Below, in pieces: positions 36,417-47,021 of a DNA stretch of 64,000 bases. The stretch is from Planctomycetaceae bacterium. GTDB lineage: Bacteria; Planctomycetota; Planctomycetia; Pirellulales; Thermoguttaceae. Under the pieces are notes generated by a model. It was not told where the DNA came from. It saw only the letters and a list, made by a program, of their open reading frames with translations, and did no database searches. The DNA is taken from the NCBI GenBank assembly GCA_012719125.1, contig JAAYAY010000306.1:51439-115438 (forward strand), given 5' to 3'. The translations under genes were made by a program, and so were the position numbers. The stretch's first letter is position 1; each line of letters starts with the position of its first letter.

Positions 36417-38045
36417 TTATTCCGAGACCGTGGCGGCAATGGCCTCGGCAACCGTCTTGACGCCGATGGGCCGCTTGTCGTTGAACGGGCCGTCGGCGCC
36501 CCCCTCAGGCCACGTGTCCGGGTCGGCGTATTGGCCGTCGTCCCGGTACTGCTTTTGCAGGCGGGCAATCTCGGCCTTCAGTTCGGCAAACTTCGCGGCC
36601 ACCTCGGGCTTGCTCGCCTCCTCAGGAGCGTAAAGAAGATTGTGCTGCTCGCAGGGGTCGACCGTAAGGTCGAACATCTCGTAGGCGTCCTTCTTCCAGT
36701 AATAGATGAGCTTGTGCGTGGCGGTGCGGACCCCGTAGTGGGCGGCCGTGTTGTGATGCCCGGGGTCGTGGTAGTAGCGATAGTAGACCGACGTGCGCCA
36801 ATCGGCCGGCGTTTGGCCGTGCAACAGCGGGACCAGCGAACATCCTTGCATCGAATCGGGAACGGGCAGGCCGGCAAGGTCCAGGAAGGTCGGCGCCAGG
36901 TCGATGTTGGCGACGAACGGCGCCGGCGTCGTGCCGGCTTCGATGCCGGGTCCGCGCACGATGAGCGGGGCACGAAGGCCGGGCTCGTACATGAAGCGCT
37001 TGTCGTAGAGGCCCAGTTCGCCAAGGTACCAGCCGTTGTCGGCCGAGTAGAAGACGACGGTGTTTTTGGCCAGCCCGGCATCCTCGAGATAATCGAGCAC
37101 CTTGCCCACGCCGTCGTCGACCCCCTGCACACAGGCCAGATAGTCTTGCAGGTAACGCTTATATTTCCAGCGGACGAGGTCTTTTCCGGTAAGCGTCTTC
37201 TTGGTTCCGTTCGAGTCGACGATTTCAAGCTCCATGGGCTTTTCGTTCAGCCACTTGTTGCGGGCCGGCCCTTTCAGGTCGGCAGGCGGTTCAAGCTTGA
37301 GATCGCGGCGAGTGAGGTCTTTGGCCACCGTCTGTTCGTTAGACGGCAGGGCCGCGGGGCGCGTGGCGTAGTCGTCCCAGAACGTCTCCGGTTCGGGGAA
37401 GCTCCTGTCCTTGAAGATCGCTTGGTTTCGTTCGTCGGGTTCCCAGGCACGGTGCGGTGCTTTGTGGTGGAGCATGAGGAAGAACGGCTTGTCCTTGGGC
37501 CGCGTCTTGAGCCACTCGATCCCCAGGTCGGTGGTCACTTCGGTGCAATGGCCCTGGATGCCGAGTCTCCGGCCGGGCACGAGGAAGTCGGGATCCCAAT
37601 ATCGGCCCTGGCCGGGCAGCACGATCCAACGATCGAAGCCCGTGGGATCGGAACCCAGGTGCCACTTGCCGATCATGCCGGTATGGTAGCCGCCGGCCTG
37701 CAAATGCTTGGCGACGTTATCCCGCGAACCGTCGAAGCGGTTGAAGACCGGGACGCCGTTCACGTGGGAGTATTGCCCTGTCAACAACGTAGCACGGCCC
37801 GGGGTGCAGATGGAGTTCGTCACGAACGAATTGGTGAACCGGGCACCGGCTTGGGCCAGGCGGTCGATGTTGGGTGTTGTGTTCACCTTCGAGCCGTAGC
37901 AGGAGACGGCGTTTTGCGCGTGGTCGTCGGAATAAATGAAGAGGATATTGGGCTTTGCCGTGCTCGATTCAGCGGCCGCAAGGCCGGCCGATGAGGCCAG
38001 CAGCGACACCAGGACAAGCAGCGTGAGGATCAAGTGTTGTTTCAT
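36417..38045 (-). CDS. Secreted formylglycine-type sulfatase
   Basis: 542 residues with signal peptide (LILTLLVLVSLLASSAGLAAA). Metal ligands DD at 40-41 (YSDDHAQ). The sulfatase signature is ICTPGRATLLTG with Cys80, the residue modified to formylglycine (CxPxR). The C-terminal part has HYGVRTATHKLIYYW, common in iduronate- and arylsulfatase-like S1 members. The substrate is a sulfated glycan or sulfate ester. It sits with the DUF4091 lipoprotein and the glycosidase-like trio, pointing to sulfated polysaccharide use. It needs an anaerobic SME or FGE that is not in this window. Confidence 0.92.
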   Translation of the reverse strand: MKQHLILTLLVLVSLLASSAGLAAAESSTAKPNILFIYSDDHAQNAVSCYGSKVNTTPNIDRLAQAGARFTNSFVTNSICTPGRATLLTGQYSHVNGVPVFNRFDGSRDNVAKHLQAGGYHTGMIGKWHLGSDPTGFDRWIVLPGQGRYWDPDFLVPGRRLGIQGHCTEVTTDLGIEWLKTRPKDKPFFLMLHHKAPHRAWEPDERNQAIFKDRSFPEPETFWDDYATRPAALPSNEQTVAKDLTRRDLKLEPPADLKGPARNKWLNEKPMELEIVDSNGTKKTLTGKDLVRWKYKRYLQDYLACVQGVDDGVGKVLDYLEDAGLAKNTVVFYSADNGWYLGELGLYDKRFMYEPGLRAPLIVRGPGIEAGTTPAPFVANIDLAPTFLDLAGLPVPDSMQGCSLVPLLHGQTPADWRTSVYYRYYHDPGHHNTAAHYGVRTATHKLIYYWKKDAYEMFDLTVDPCEQHNLLYAPEEASKPEVAAKFAELKAEIARLQKQYRDDGQYADPDTWPEGGADGPFNDKRPIGVKTVAEAIAATVSE

Positions 38046-38168
38046 GGCGAGTCACCGTGTTTCGGGGAGCCAAAACGTCGGACGCAGCAGCCGGCCCCGT
38101 GCCGGCGGCCTGCCGAAGACCAGTATTGTTCTCTGGCCGGGCGGTGTCAATCGATTCCACTCGCACCG

Positions 38169-40418
38169 TCAGTCTTCTGGCACAAGCTGGGCGAGCCGCT
38201 CGATCATCTCGGCGACGCGGCGGCGGTGGTTGAGGAGGTCTTGCGGGCCTTTCGTGTAGTCGGTCATCGTGCGGCTGATCGAGTCGGGAACGTGCGCGAG
38301 CGATTCCGCCTCGGCGAGCAAGGCCGTGTCGGGACGGCGGGCATCCGACAGGGCCTTGGCCTTCTCAACCAGATCGGCCAACAGGGCGAGGTACTCATAG
38401 TCCTCGATGCCGTCGCGGATCACCTCCAGACGCAGGCTCGAATAGGGCGTCCAATCGGGGCCCGGGTAGACAAGCATCCCGTCGCCGTTGCATTTGAATG
38501 ACTGGTAGGTCCCTGCGTCGGCCATGTCGATCGGCACCTCGGGGAACGCGGGCCCGCCCGACGCCGGCGTCGGCAGGCCCGGCCACCAGCAAACGCACCA
38601 GTAGAGCAGGCCCGTCGCGCCCAGTTTGTGGGCTTGCCAGAAGAGCACCCGGTGATCGACGGCCGGCTCGTCGATGAAGAAGTTGGCATGGGGCGGCTTG
38701 GGGCTGCAGCAGACGTACGTCCAGAGCGTGTCGCCCGCCGCCAGCCGGTCCCGGTAGAAATCCGTCTCCGCGCGGGCCGTGAGCGGACACCAGATGTCGA
38801 CCAGCCCGACCAGGTTCTGCGGGTTGGGGTCTCCGATCGTCTGCATGATCGGGAAGCCGGGTACGGCCTTCCGGAGCCGCGCGTAGAGATCGCGCAGGAA
38901 CGGGTAGTCGGTCGTTCGCGGTTCGTCCGGCCCGTAGATGAAGACTTGCGACGGCAGCCCGCGCCGCTTCCACTCCGCGGCGATCGCGGCCGTCTTGTCA
39001 ACCCACGGGGCGGGGTCGGGCGTGGGCGCGTCCTTCCACAGCGTGTTCGCGCTGGGCAGCCGGTCGAGGCAGAAGGAATAGGGGGCGTAGTACTGCGGCG
39101 CGAGCGACGCCACGGTTTGATCGAGCCCCGTGAGGTCGACGTACCACGCGCCGTCGTCCTGCTTGGTCGTGATGTACTCGCGAGCGACGTTCTTCGGCGT
39201 CAGCCTGTGCTCGGCCAAGAACCGGCACCACCGGCGGTACACCTCGGGCGACATGACCTTGTCGTAGGAGGCTTTGGCATCATAACCGCGGGCCAGCGCA
39301 AAGGCATAGAGCCCGAACGGCGTGGCCAGTTTGCCCGGCCGGGCCAGGCGGAAACCGCGCACGTGGAGTACGACCGGGATCGATGTCGCCTGGTCGCCGT
39401 GCCGGATGGTGACCTGCCCGGTGTAGCGGCCGGGTGCGGCGTCCGGGGGCACGTCGACCCGAAACCAGAGTGGCTGGCGCCCGTCGGCCGCCAGGTCGAA
39501 CGGGCCGGGCGGCAACAAGGGGTCGGGCCACCAGCCGACGTACTCCACGGCGTACGAAGGCGGCGCGGTCTTCACGTAGCCCACCCGGTTCCACTGCACG
39601 TCGAGCTTGCCGCCCGGCCCGACCAGCGGCGCCGGCTCGACGGCCACTCCTTCCAGCGCCTTGCCGCCAGGGATCACCACGAGCTGGAACGATTCACTCT
39701 CGTCGCGTGCGGCGCAAAGCTCGACCTGTTCGAGGATTGTTCCTTCCACCACGGGCTCATCGCGGGGGATTTTCTGGAGCGAATGGGCCGGCACCACGCG
39801 GAACCGGCCGTCGCCTTCGGCGGGAATTTCAAACCGGGCCCTTACGGCCGCACGCCGGGCCGCCGCCTCCGGGTCGGGCGTTACCGAAACGTCGTCGTAC
39901 CACGTTTTCCCGCAATCGCCGCCGTACAGGGCGAAGCCCATGCTCTTGGCGTTCGCGGGGACGTAGACGGTTCGAGTAACGTGCGTCCACTCGTCGGCCC
40001 GGTCGGGCCCGCGAACCGGAACGAAGCCGAGGTGTTCCCGACGCTCGTCGTAGAAGTGGCATCCGGCTCCGGCCGCGGCGACGCCCTCGGTCTTCACGTA
40101 AAATGAGGCGGCGAGCACCGAGCCTCCTTCGACCGCGATCCCGTATCGGTTCCACTGGATGCCCGCCTCGCCTTTCGGGTGAGGTGTTACGCTCCACAGA
40201 AGCGCGCTCGCCTTGCCCGAGTGGAAGACCTGCTGATCGCGGAGGTGGCGATTGCCGCCGGCATCTTCCCCGGGATGGCGGTTCCACCAATCGGGCAGAT
40301 CGCTGCCCTGCTCAAAACCGCTGTTGAGTACCAGGCTCGGCTGCTCGGCGCCCAACGCGGGCATAAGCTGGCAACCGGCGACCACAGAGGCCGTCAATAA
40401 GAAGAGCGACGTTCTCAT
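38169..40418 (-). CDS. DUF4091 glycoside-hydrolase-like lipoprotein
   Basis: 749 residues. A lipobox (SVVAGCQ) places a lipid-anchored Cys at 16. Residues about 25-170 are a carbohydrate-binding beta-sandwich (NSGFEQGSDLPDWWN, WYDDVSV). A middle Ig-like region contains RVDVPPDAAPGRYTG. The large C-terminal region is TIM-barrel-like with FIYGPDEPRTTDYPF and ends in the DUF4091 signature LRLEVIRDGIEDYEYLALL. DUF4091 domains occur on surface glycan-degrading enzymes. It lies 124 bp upstream of the sulfatase on the same strand, probably in one regulon. Confidence 0.83.
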   Translation of the reverse strand: MRTSLFLLTASVVAGCQLMPALGAEQPSLVLNSGFEQGSDLPDWWNRHPGEDAGGNRHLRDQQVFHSGKASALLWSVTPHPKGEAGIQWNRYGIAVEGGSVLAASFYVKTEGVAAAGAGCHFYDERREHLGFVPVRGPDRADEWTHVTRTVYVPANAKSMGFALYGGDCGKTWYDDVSVTPDPEAAARRAAVRARFEIPAEGDGRFRVVPAHSLQKIPRDEPVVEGTILEQVELCAARDESESFQLVVIPGGKALEGVAVEPAPLVGPGGKLDVQWNRVGYVKTAPPSYAVEYVGWWPDPLLPPGPFDLAADGRQPLWFRVDVPPDAAPGRYTGQVTIRHGDQATSIPVVLHVRGFRLARPGKLATPFGLYAFALARGYDAKASYDKVMSPEVYRRWCRFLAEHRLTPKNVAREYITTKQDDGAWYVDLTGLDQTVASLAPQYYAPYSFCLDRLPSANTLWKDAPTPDPAPWVDKTAAIAAEWKRRGLPSQVFIYGPDEPRTTDYPFLRDLYARLRKAVPGFPIMQTIGDPNPQNLVGLVDIWCPLTARAETDFYRDRLAAGDTLWTYVCCSPKPPHANFFIDEPAVDHRVLFWQAHKLGATGLLYWCVCWWPGLPTPASGGPAFPEVPIDMADAGTYQSFKCNGDGMLVYPGPDWTPYSSLRLEVIRDGIEDYEYLALLADLVEKAKALSDARRPDTALLAEAESLAHVPDSISRTMTDYTKGPQDLLNHRRRVAEMIERLAQLVPED

Positions 40419-40536
40419 GATCCGTCTCCAGTCTTGAAGTACATCTCGTCCGATGTCTGCCCACGAAACGCCGAGCGCGGCAGGCGCGAATTGTACTCCT
40501 CCACATAGAACGCCGCCAACTCTTCGACAGCTCTGC

Positions 40537-43068
<2,532 letters not shown>

Positions 43069-43140
43069 TCACTCGGTATGGTTTTGCCGTGGCACGCGAT
43101 TGCATCCTGCCGGAGACCTCGCACTCGCATTCCACGACGT

Positions 43141-43443
43141 TTATCGAACCGGCCCGACGCGGAAGCGAAGGTCTTCGATCTTCTCGTCGGGCAAGAGTTT
43201 GGCCAGACTCTGCAATAGATGTGCTTTCTGAAAGGACAATTCCTGAACCAGCGTGGAATTGGCCACAGTCACTTCCAGCTTGCCGCGCCGCACGCCCCCG
43301 GGCCGCGTGAACGGAGCCAGCATCTCTCCAACGGCCTGCTGCCAGGCGGAATCGAAGGCTTCGGCGCTGCGGACGCGGGCAAATCCGCGCCGCGCCATCA
43401 ATTGGGCCAGAATATCGCCGATCGGTTCAGGGCCTTTGGCCAT
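43141..43443 (-). CDS. dciA: DUF721 / DciA-like protein, probable DnaB helicase loader
   Basis: 100 residues; the PIGDILAQLMARRGF N-terminus and the central AWQQAVGEML followed by GKLEVTVANSTLVQELSF match DUF721. The DciA branch of DUF721 interacts with the replicative helicase DnaB and stands in for DnaC/DnaI loaders in most bacteria. It lies between dnaN and gyrB, 78 bp upstream of gyrB on the same strand. The KH-like fold and gene position make the call good, although short length leaves some doubt over precise function. Confidence 0.82.
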   Translation of the reverse strand: MAKGPEPIGDILAQLMARRGFARVRSAEAFDSAWQQAVGEMLAPFTRPGGVRRGKLEVTVANSTLVQELSFQKAHLLQSLAKLLPDEKIEDLRFRVGPVR

Positions 43444-43477
43444 TGCTGCTAATGAGAACTTGTTTGTCCGGGCATCG

Positions 43478-43526
43478 GTAGGACAGGCTTCCCGCCTGTC
43501 ACGAACAGGATGCTATCCTGTCCTAC
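43478..43526. repeat. Compound palindrome between dnaN and dciA
   Basis: Outer arms GTAGGACAGG (43478-43487) and CCTGTCCTAC (43517-43526) are perfect. Inside are two more perfect hairpins: ACAGGC-TTCCC-GCCTGT (43483-43499) and ACAGGAT-GCT-ATCCTGT (43505-43521). A cruciform or REP-type element; no T-run follows on the minus strand. Confidence 0.75.
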
Positions 43527-43546
43527 GGCGTTGGTTGCAGTTCGCG

Positions 43547-44656
43547 CTATTCGCGGAACAGCGGCATGATGACGTAGGAGTAGTTGTCGGCCGTGTCGCA
43601 AACCATGGCGCTCTGTGCGTCGCGCACATGGGTCGTGACGGTCCCGGCCGGGTCGAGGGCCTGAAGGAATTCAATCATGTAGCGAGGGTCGAGTTTGACG
43701 GTCAATAGAGTACCGTCGTATCCGATCGGAAGCTCGACGCGCGATTCCCCCATTTCGGCGCCGTGCCCGACCAGAGTCAGCTTGCCCTCTCCAAAGCCGA
43801 AGTCGATGCCGCGCCGATCGTCGCTCGTCACGATCGCCGCCTGGCGGACGGCCGTCAGAAACGGCCCGACGTTCATCTCGATCTTCACCATGTCGCTGCG
43901 GTTGGGAAACACGTCGCGCCATCGCGGATAGCGGCCTTCCACCAGCCGAGAAAAAACCGTCGTCTGGCGGCTTCTCAGCACGACGCTGTTCTCTCGTACT
44001 GCCAGTTGAAGATTCTCCTCGTTGTCGGCAACGGCGCGTTCCATCAACTTGACCGCCTTGCTCGGGATGACCGTGCTGTCCTTCGTCTTGTGATCGTTGA
44101 CGGCCTCCGCCGGCCCGTCCTGCATCGCCAGCCGGCGCCCGTCGGTACCGACCCCCGTGATCCGATCCTCGCTAAGCTCAATCAGAATCCCCCCCAACGC
44201 GTAGTGGCTGCTCTCCGTGTCGGTGGCGAACACGGTACGGCGTACCAACTCGCGAAACAGCCGGGCAGGCACTTCGTGATAAGCGTGTTCCGAAAAGGGC
44301 GGAACCGGCGGGAACTCGTCGGGGTTCTGCGTGGGCAGTTGAAATTCGCTCCGGTCCCCCCGGATCATCGTCTTGCTGCCGTCGCTCTCGATCGACAACT
44401 TCTGGTCCGAGGATTCCCGAAGGATCCCGCCCACTCGCTTGATGGGCAGTACCACGCTGCCGCCGGCTTCGACTTCAATTCCCGCAACGTCGATACGGAT
44501 CCCGATTTCCAGATCGGTTGCCATCACGGTAGCGACACCGGAACCGGCCTCCAGCTTGATGTTTTCCAGGATCGGCTTGGGCGTGCGAGTTGACGCCACG
44601 CCGGCGGCAACCTGGAACGCCTGGAGGAGCTTCTCACGTTCGCAGACAACTTTCAT
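43547..44656 (-). CDS. dnaN: DNA polymerase III beta sliding clamp
   Basis: 369 residues from the ATG at 44656; the frame runs on 14 codons upstream but MKVVCEREKLLQAFQ is the standard N-terminus. Family features: PILENIKLEAG, ISLEDRI-like ELSEDRITGVGTDGRRLAM, and the C-terminal end YSYVIMPLFRE. It encircles DNA and tethers polymerase III. Gene order dnaA-dnaN-dciA-gyrB is on the minus strand. A 448-bp gap separates it from dnaA. Confidence 0.97.
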   Translation of the reverse strand: MKVVCEREKLLQAFQVAAGVASTRTPKPILENIKLEAGSGVATVMATDLEIGIRIDVAGIEVEAGGSVVLPIKRVGGILRESSDQKLSIESDGSKTMIRGDRSEFQLPTQNPDEFPPVPPFSEHAYHEVPARLFRELVRRTVFATDTESSHYALGGILIELSEDRITGVGTDGRRLAMQDGPAEAVNDHKTKDSTVIPSKAVKLMERAVADNEENLQLAVRENSVVLRSRQTTVFSRLVEGRYPRWRDVFPNRSDMVKIEMNVGPFLTAVRQAAIVTSDDRRGIDFGFGEGKLTLVGHGAEMGESRVELPIGYDGTLLTVKLDPRYMIEFLQALDPAGTVTTHVRDAQSAMVCDTADNYSYVIMPLFRE

Positions 44657-45104
44657 GTTTTCACTTCTATCCTTCAGAGATTTCCACTCGTCCTGCAACC
44701 TGGTCTTCTGACAGACGTCGGCAACACCCGGCTGTTGGGACGGCCAACGGGAACCTTCTCACAGTCGTCGTTTCCACAAGCGGTCGGCCGTCAACAAACG
44801 GGAACGCCTTCTATACTTCCTTTAGTATTTAGAAATTCAGCAGCAGCAGGAAAGAGAATCGTTTGTTTGTCGATGATATCGCTGCCACAAACAAATCTCG
44901 CGGAATTCCCGGGCATTGATGCATTTTTTCGTCATTCTCGGCACGGGAATATCCTGTCGGCCAGAAGGCGACGGACTGTTCGTGGCGTGTCTCTTGTTGA
45001 AGCATTCTTCCCGATCTCTCGCTCTCGCGTTGGCAACTCCGGTCCGCACTCAAACTACCGACATGGAATCAACAGGTTTTCCCGGCGCGGAATGCCGGCG
45101 CACG
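44657..45104. other. dnaA-dnaN intergenic region, candidate chromosomal origin
   Basis: 448 bp without a gene. It contains an AT-rich tract (near 44811-44836, TATACTTCC then TTTAGTATTTAGAAATTC), a perfect 9-bp inverted pair TTTGTTTGT (44862-44870) / ACAAACAAA (44887-44895), and a weak DnaA-box-like GTTTCCACA (44770-44778, 7 of 9 matches to TTATCCACA). No perfect DnaA box was found. Position between dnaA and dnaN makes it the best local origin candidate; the base content alone does not prove it. Confidence 0.4.
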
Positions 45105-46178
45105 TCACCGGAGTTTCATCTGCAGCTCTGCCACGGCATCGCGGATCGCCGGGTCGAACTCCAATTGTTCCTCCACCTTCTGGCAACCGTGAGCGACCGT
45201 CGCATGGTCCCGGTTGCCGAAATAGGCCCCGATCTGATCGAGGCTGGCTTCCATCATCGTTCTCGCCAAGTACATCGCGACGTTTCGCGGCGTGACGATC
45301 GCTCTTCGCCGTGACGAACTGCGCAAATCGGCTACGGACGTTCCGAATTGTCGCGCCGTCGCCTTCGCGATCCGCGACAACGTCGGGCACCTCCCTGCTC
45401 GGCGCTCCTCCAGGAGCGCCAGCGCCGCCGCCAGCGTGATGGTTGTTCCCTGAAGGCGGGCTTCTCCCTCCAATTGAACCAGGGCTCCAACCAACTCCGG
45501 AACGGACAGCGCCAAGCCTTCGGCGAGCGCCTCCAATACGGAATCGTCGACCGCCAGACGCCGCAGTCGGGCGACTCGTTCAAGGATCGCCAGACGCGTT
45601 TCGACGCTCGGTAGCGCCAGACGGAGCGTCAGGCCGGACGTCAATCGAGCCTTCAACGCCTCGTGAAGACCGCTCAAACGCGCCGGCGAGGTCCGCGAGG
45701 TGACAACCACCCAGGCATTGCTCGAAAACAGCCGGTCCAGAATGACGCCCAGCACGTGTTGCACGGAAGGTCCGCCGTTCAACTCATCCAGGTTTTCGAG
45801 CACCAAGAGGCGCGCACGGACGTACGGAACGTGAAATTGGTCTTCGGTCTTGGTTTCCACGGCATCGCGGTACTCACGCGCAAAGTCGGTTGCCGTGATC
45901 AAGGTAGCCGGGCGGCGCGGGTGAACGGCCTTCCACGCGCGAAACAGACCGCTCGACAAATGGGTTTTGCCCGATCCCGAGGGTCCGTAGAGAACGAGCG
46001 GATTGTAGGCACAGCTCGATTCCTCAAGCAGGGCCGCCGCCGCCACTTCGACCAGACGATTCTCGGGGCCGGCAACAAACTGGGGAAGCGCAAACGGTGA
46101 CGCCGAGGAGCAAGCGGGCGAGTCGGCATGCTCCAGAGGGGTTCCAAGCAGGGGAATTTCGACGACTCCGCTTGTCAT
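45105..46178 (-). CDS. dnaA: Replication initiator DnaA, short form lacking domains I and II
   Basis: 357 residues from the ATG at 46178 (a TTG at 46238 is the only alternative and adds nothing). The AAA+ domain has FVAGPENRLVEVAAAALLEE, Walker A GPSGSGKT at 65-72 and a Walker B with LLVLENLDEL instead of the usual LxxDDIQ, so the second acidic residue differs from canonical DnaA. Domain IV is complete with GNRDHATVAHGCQKV, the DnaA-box reading motif, which excludes an Hda-type homologue. Only about 60 residues precede Walker A versus about 170 in E. coli DnaA, so the oligomer-contact domain I is absent. Next to dnaN this is most likely the working initiator. Confidence 0.88.
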   Translation of the reverse strand: MTSGVVEIPLLGTPLEHADSPACSSASPFALPQFVAGPENRLVEVAAAALLEESSCAYNPLVLYGPSGSGKTHLSSGLFRAWKAVHPRRPATLITATDFAREYRDAVETKTEDQFHVPYVRARLLVLENLDELNGGPSVQHVLGVILDRLFSSNAWVVVTSRTSPARLSGLHEALKARLTSGLTLRLALPSVETRLAILERVARLRRLAVDDSVLEALAEGLALSVPELVGALVQLEGEARLQGTTITLAAALALLEERRAGRCPTLSRIAKATARQFGTSVADLRSSSRRRAIVTPRNVAMYLARTMMEASLDQIGAYFGNRDHATVAHGCQKVEEQLEFDPAIRDAVAELQMKLR

Positions 46179-46327
46179 TAACGCGTGCACCCTGTCATCC
46201 GGCGATCGGCACACAATCGGCCAATCCAGCCCCAACAATGGACCACAAGTCCAAGCCCGTATTCTAGCGGATTTTCGCTCCGGCGACGAGTGAAGAATGA
46301 CAGTTTTTTGGCCGCAATTTTTCAGGT

Positions 46328-46354
46328 GTAAGTACGTCTTTTGAAACTACTTAC
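46328..46354. promoter_or_regulatory. Inverted repeat upstream of dnaA
   Basis: GTAAGTA (46328-46334) and TACTTAC (46348-46354) are perfect 7-bp arms with a 13-nt spacer, about 150 bp upstream of the dnaA ATG. It may be an operator or a leftover hairpin downstream of fxsA. Confidence 0.4.
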
Positions 46355-46389
46355 GCCCAGCAAACAAACCCCCGTCGGAGCCCGGGTAG

Positions 46390-46845
46390 TCAGCCGGTTC
46401 GCGGCGGCCCTGCCGGCCGGTGATCGACGTCGATCACGTCGTCGGCATCTCCGGAGCGTGGCGGGCCGGACGAGACTCCGGCAACGAAGATCCGGCTCTT
46501 GAAATACGTGCTGAAAAACCGCTTCAATTTAACTCGAACGGGTGGGATGAGCAGCGAGAAACCCAGGGCGTCCGTCAGAATTCCCGGCGCGATCAGCAAG
46601 GCGCCAGCGATCAGGATCAGCAAGCCATCGACCAAGGAATCGGCCGGCATTTGTCCCTGGGCCAACTGACTCTGGATTCGACCGAGACAGCGAATCCCGG
46701 CCCTTCGAGCCGACCAGGCGCCGACAACGCCGGTGACGACAATCAATCCGATGGTGAATAGAGGTCCGGTGTGCTGGGCGATCACCAGCAGGAGGGCCAT
46801 ATCGACCAGCGGAAACAGAATGAACAGAAGAATGAGACGCGCCAA
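46390..46845 (-). CDS. fxsA: FxsA-family membrane protein
   Basis: About 151 residues. The start is uncertain: no ATG precedes the first helix, so I take the TTG at 46845 (GGAG about 9 nt upstream); an alternative TTG at 46890 adds 15 residues. LILLFILFPLVDMALLLVIA and the second and third hydrophobic helices, LLILIAGALLIAPGILTDAL with FFSTYFKSR, match FxsA. FxsA is a cytoplasmic membrane protein known from phage-exclusion phenotypes in E. coli. The C-terminal DVIDVDHRPAGPP is an acidic cytosolic tail. Confidence 0.8.
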   Translation of the reverse strand: MARLILLFILFPLVDMALLLVIAQHTGPLFTIGLIVVTGVVGAWSARRAGIRCLGRIQSQLAQGQMPADSLVDGLLILIAGALLIAPGILTDALGFSLLIPPVRVKLKRFFSTYFKSRIFVAGVSSGPPRSGDADDVIDVDHRPAGPPRTG

Positions 46846-46938
46846 CAGGGGGGGCTCCGTTTTGCTGCAAGGCTGAACAACGAGATTCAAGTAATTCGTT
46901 CCATGCCCCGAGTCATTGGCATCTTACCGCCTACCCAG

Positions 46939-46978
46939 AAAAAGACGAGCACCGGGACCCAAGCGGTTCCCGGTGCTC
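46939..46978 (-). terminator. Rho-independent terminator of the TPR protein gene
   Basis: On the minus strand a perfect 11-bp stem (GAGCACCGGGA paired with TCCCGGTGCTC, + strand 46947-46957 and 46968-46978) with a 10-nt loop is followed by GTCTTTTT. It lies 43 bp after the TPR gene stop at 47022. Confidence 0.9.
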
Positions 46979-47021
46979 CAACTGGATGTTTCGTCTGTGC
47001 AGTCGCCGTGAAACAGGCAAC

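Noticed and set aside
45105..46178. Possibility that the short DnaA is an Hda/DnaA-paralogue
   Set aside because: Domain IV with the DnaA-box motif GNRDHATVAHG is present; Hda lacks it, and the gene is beside dnaN.
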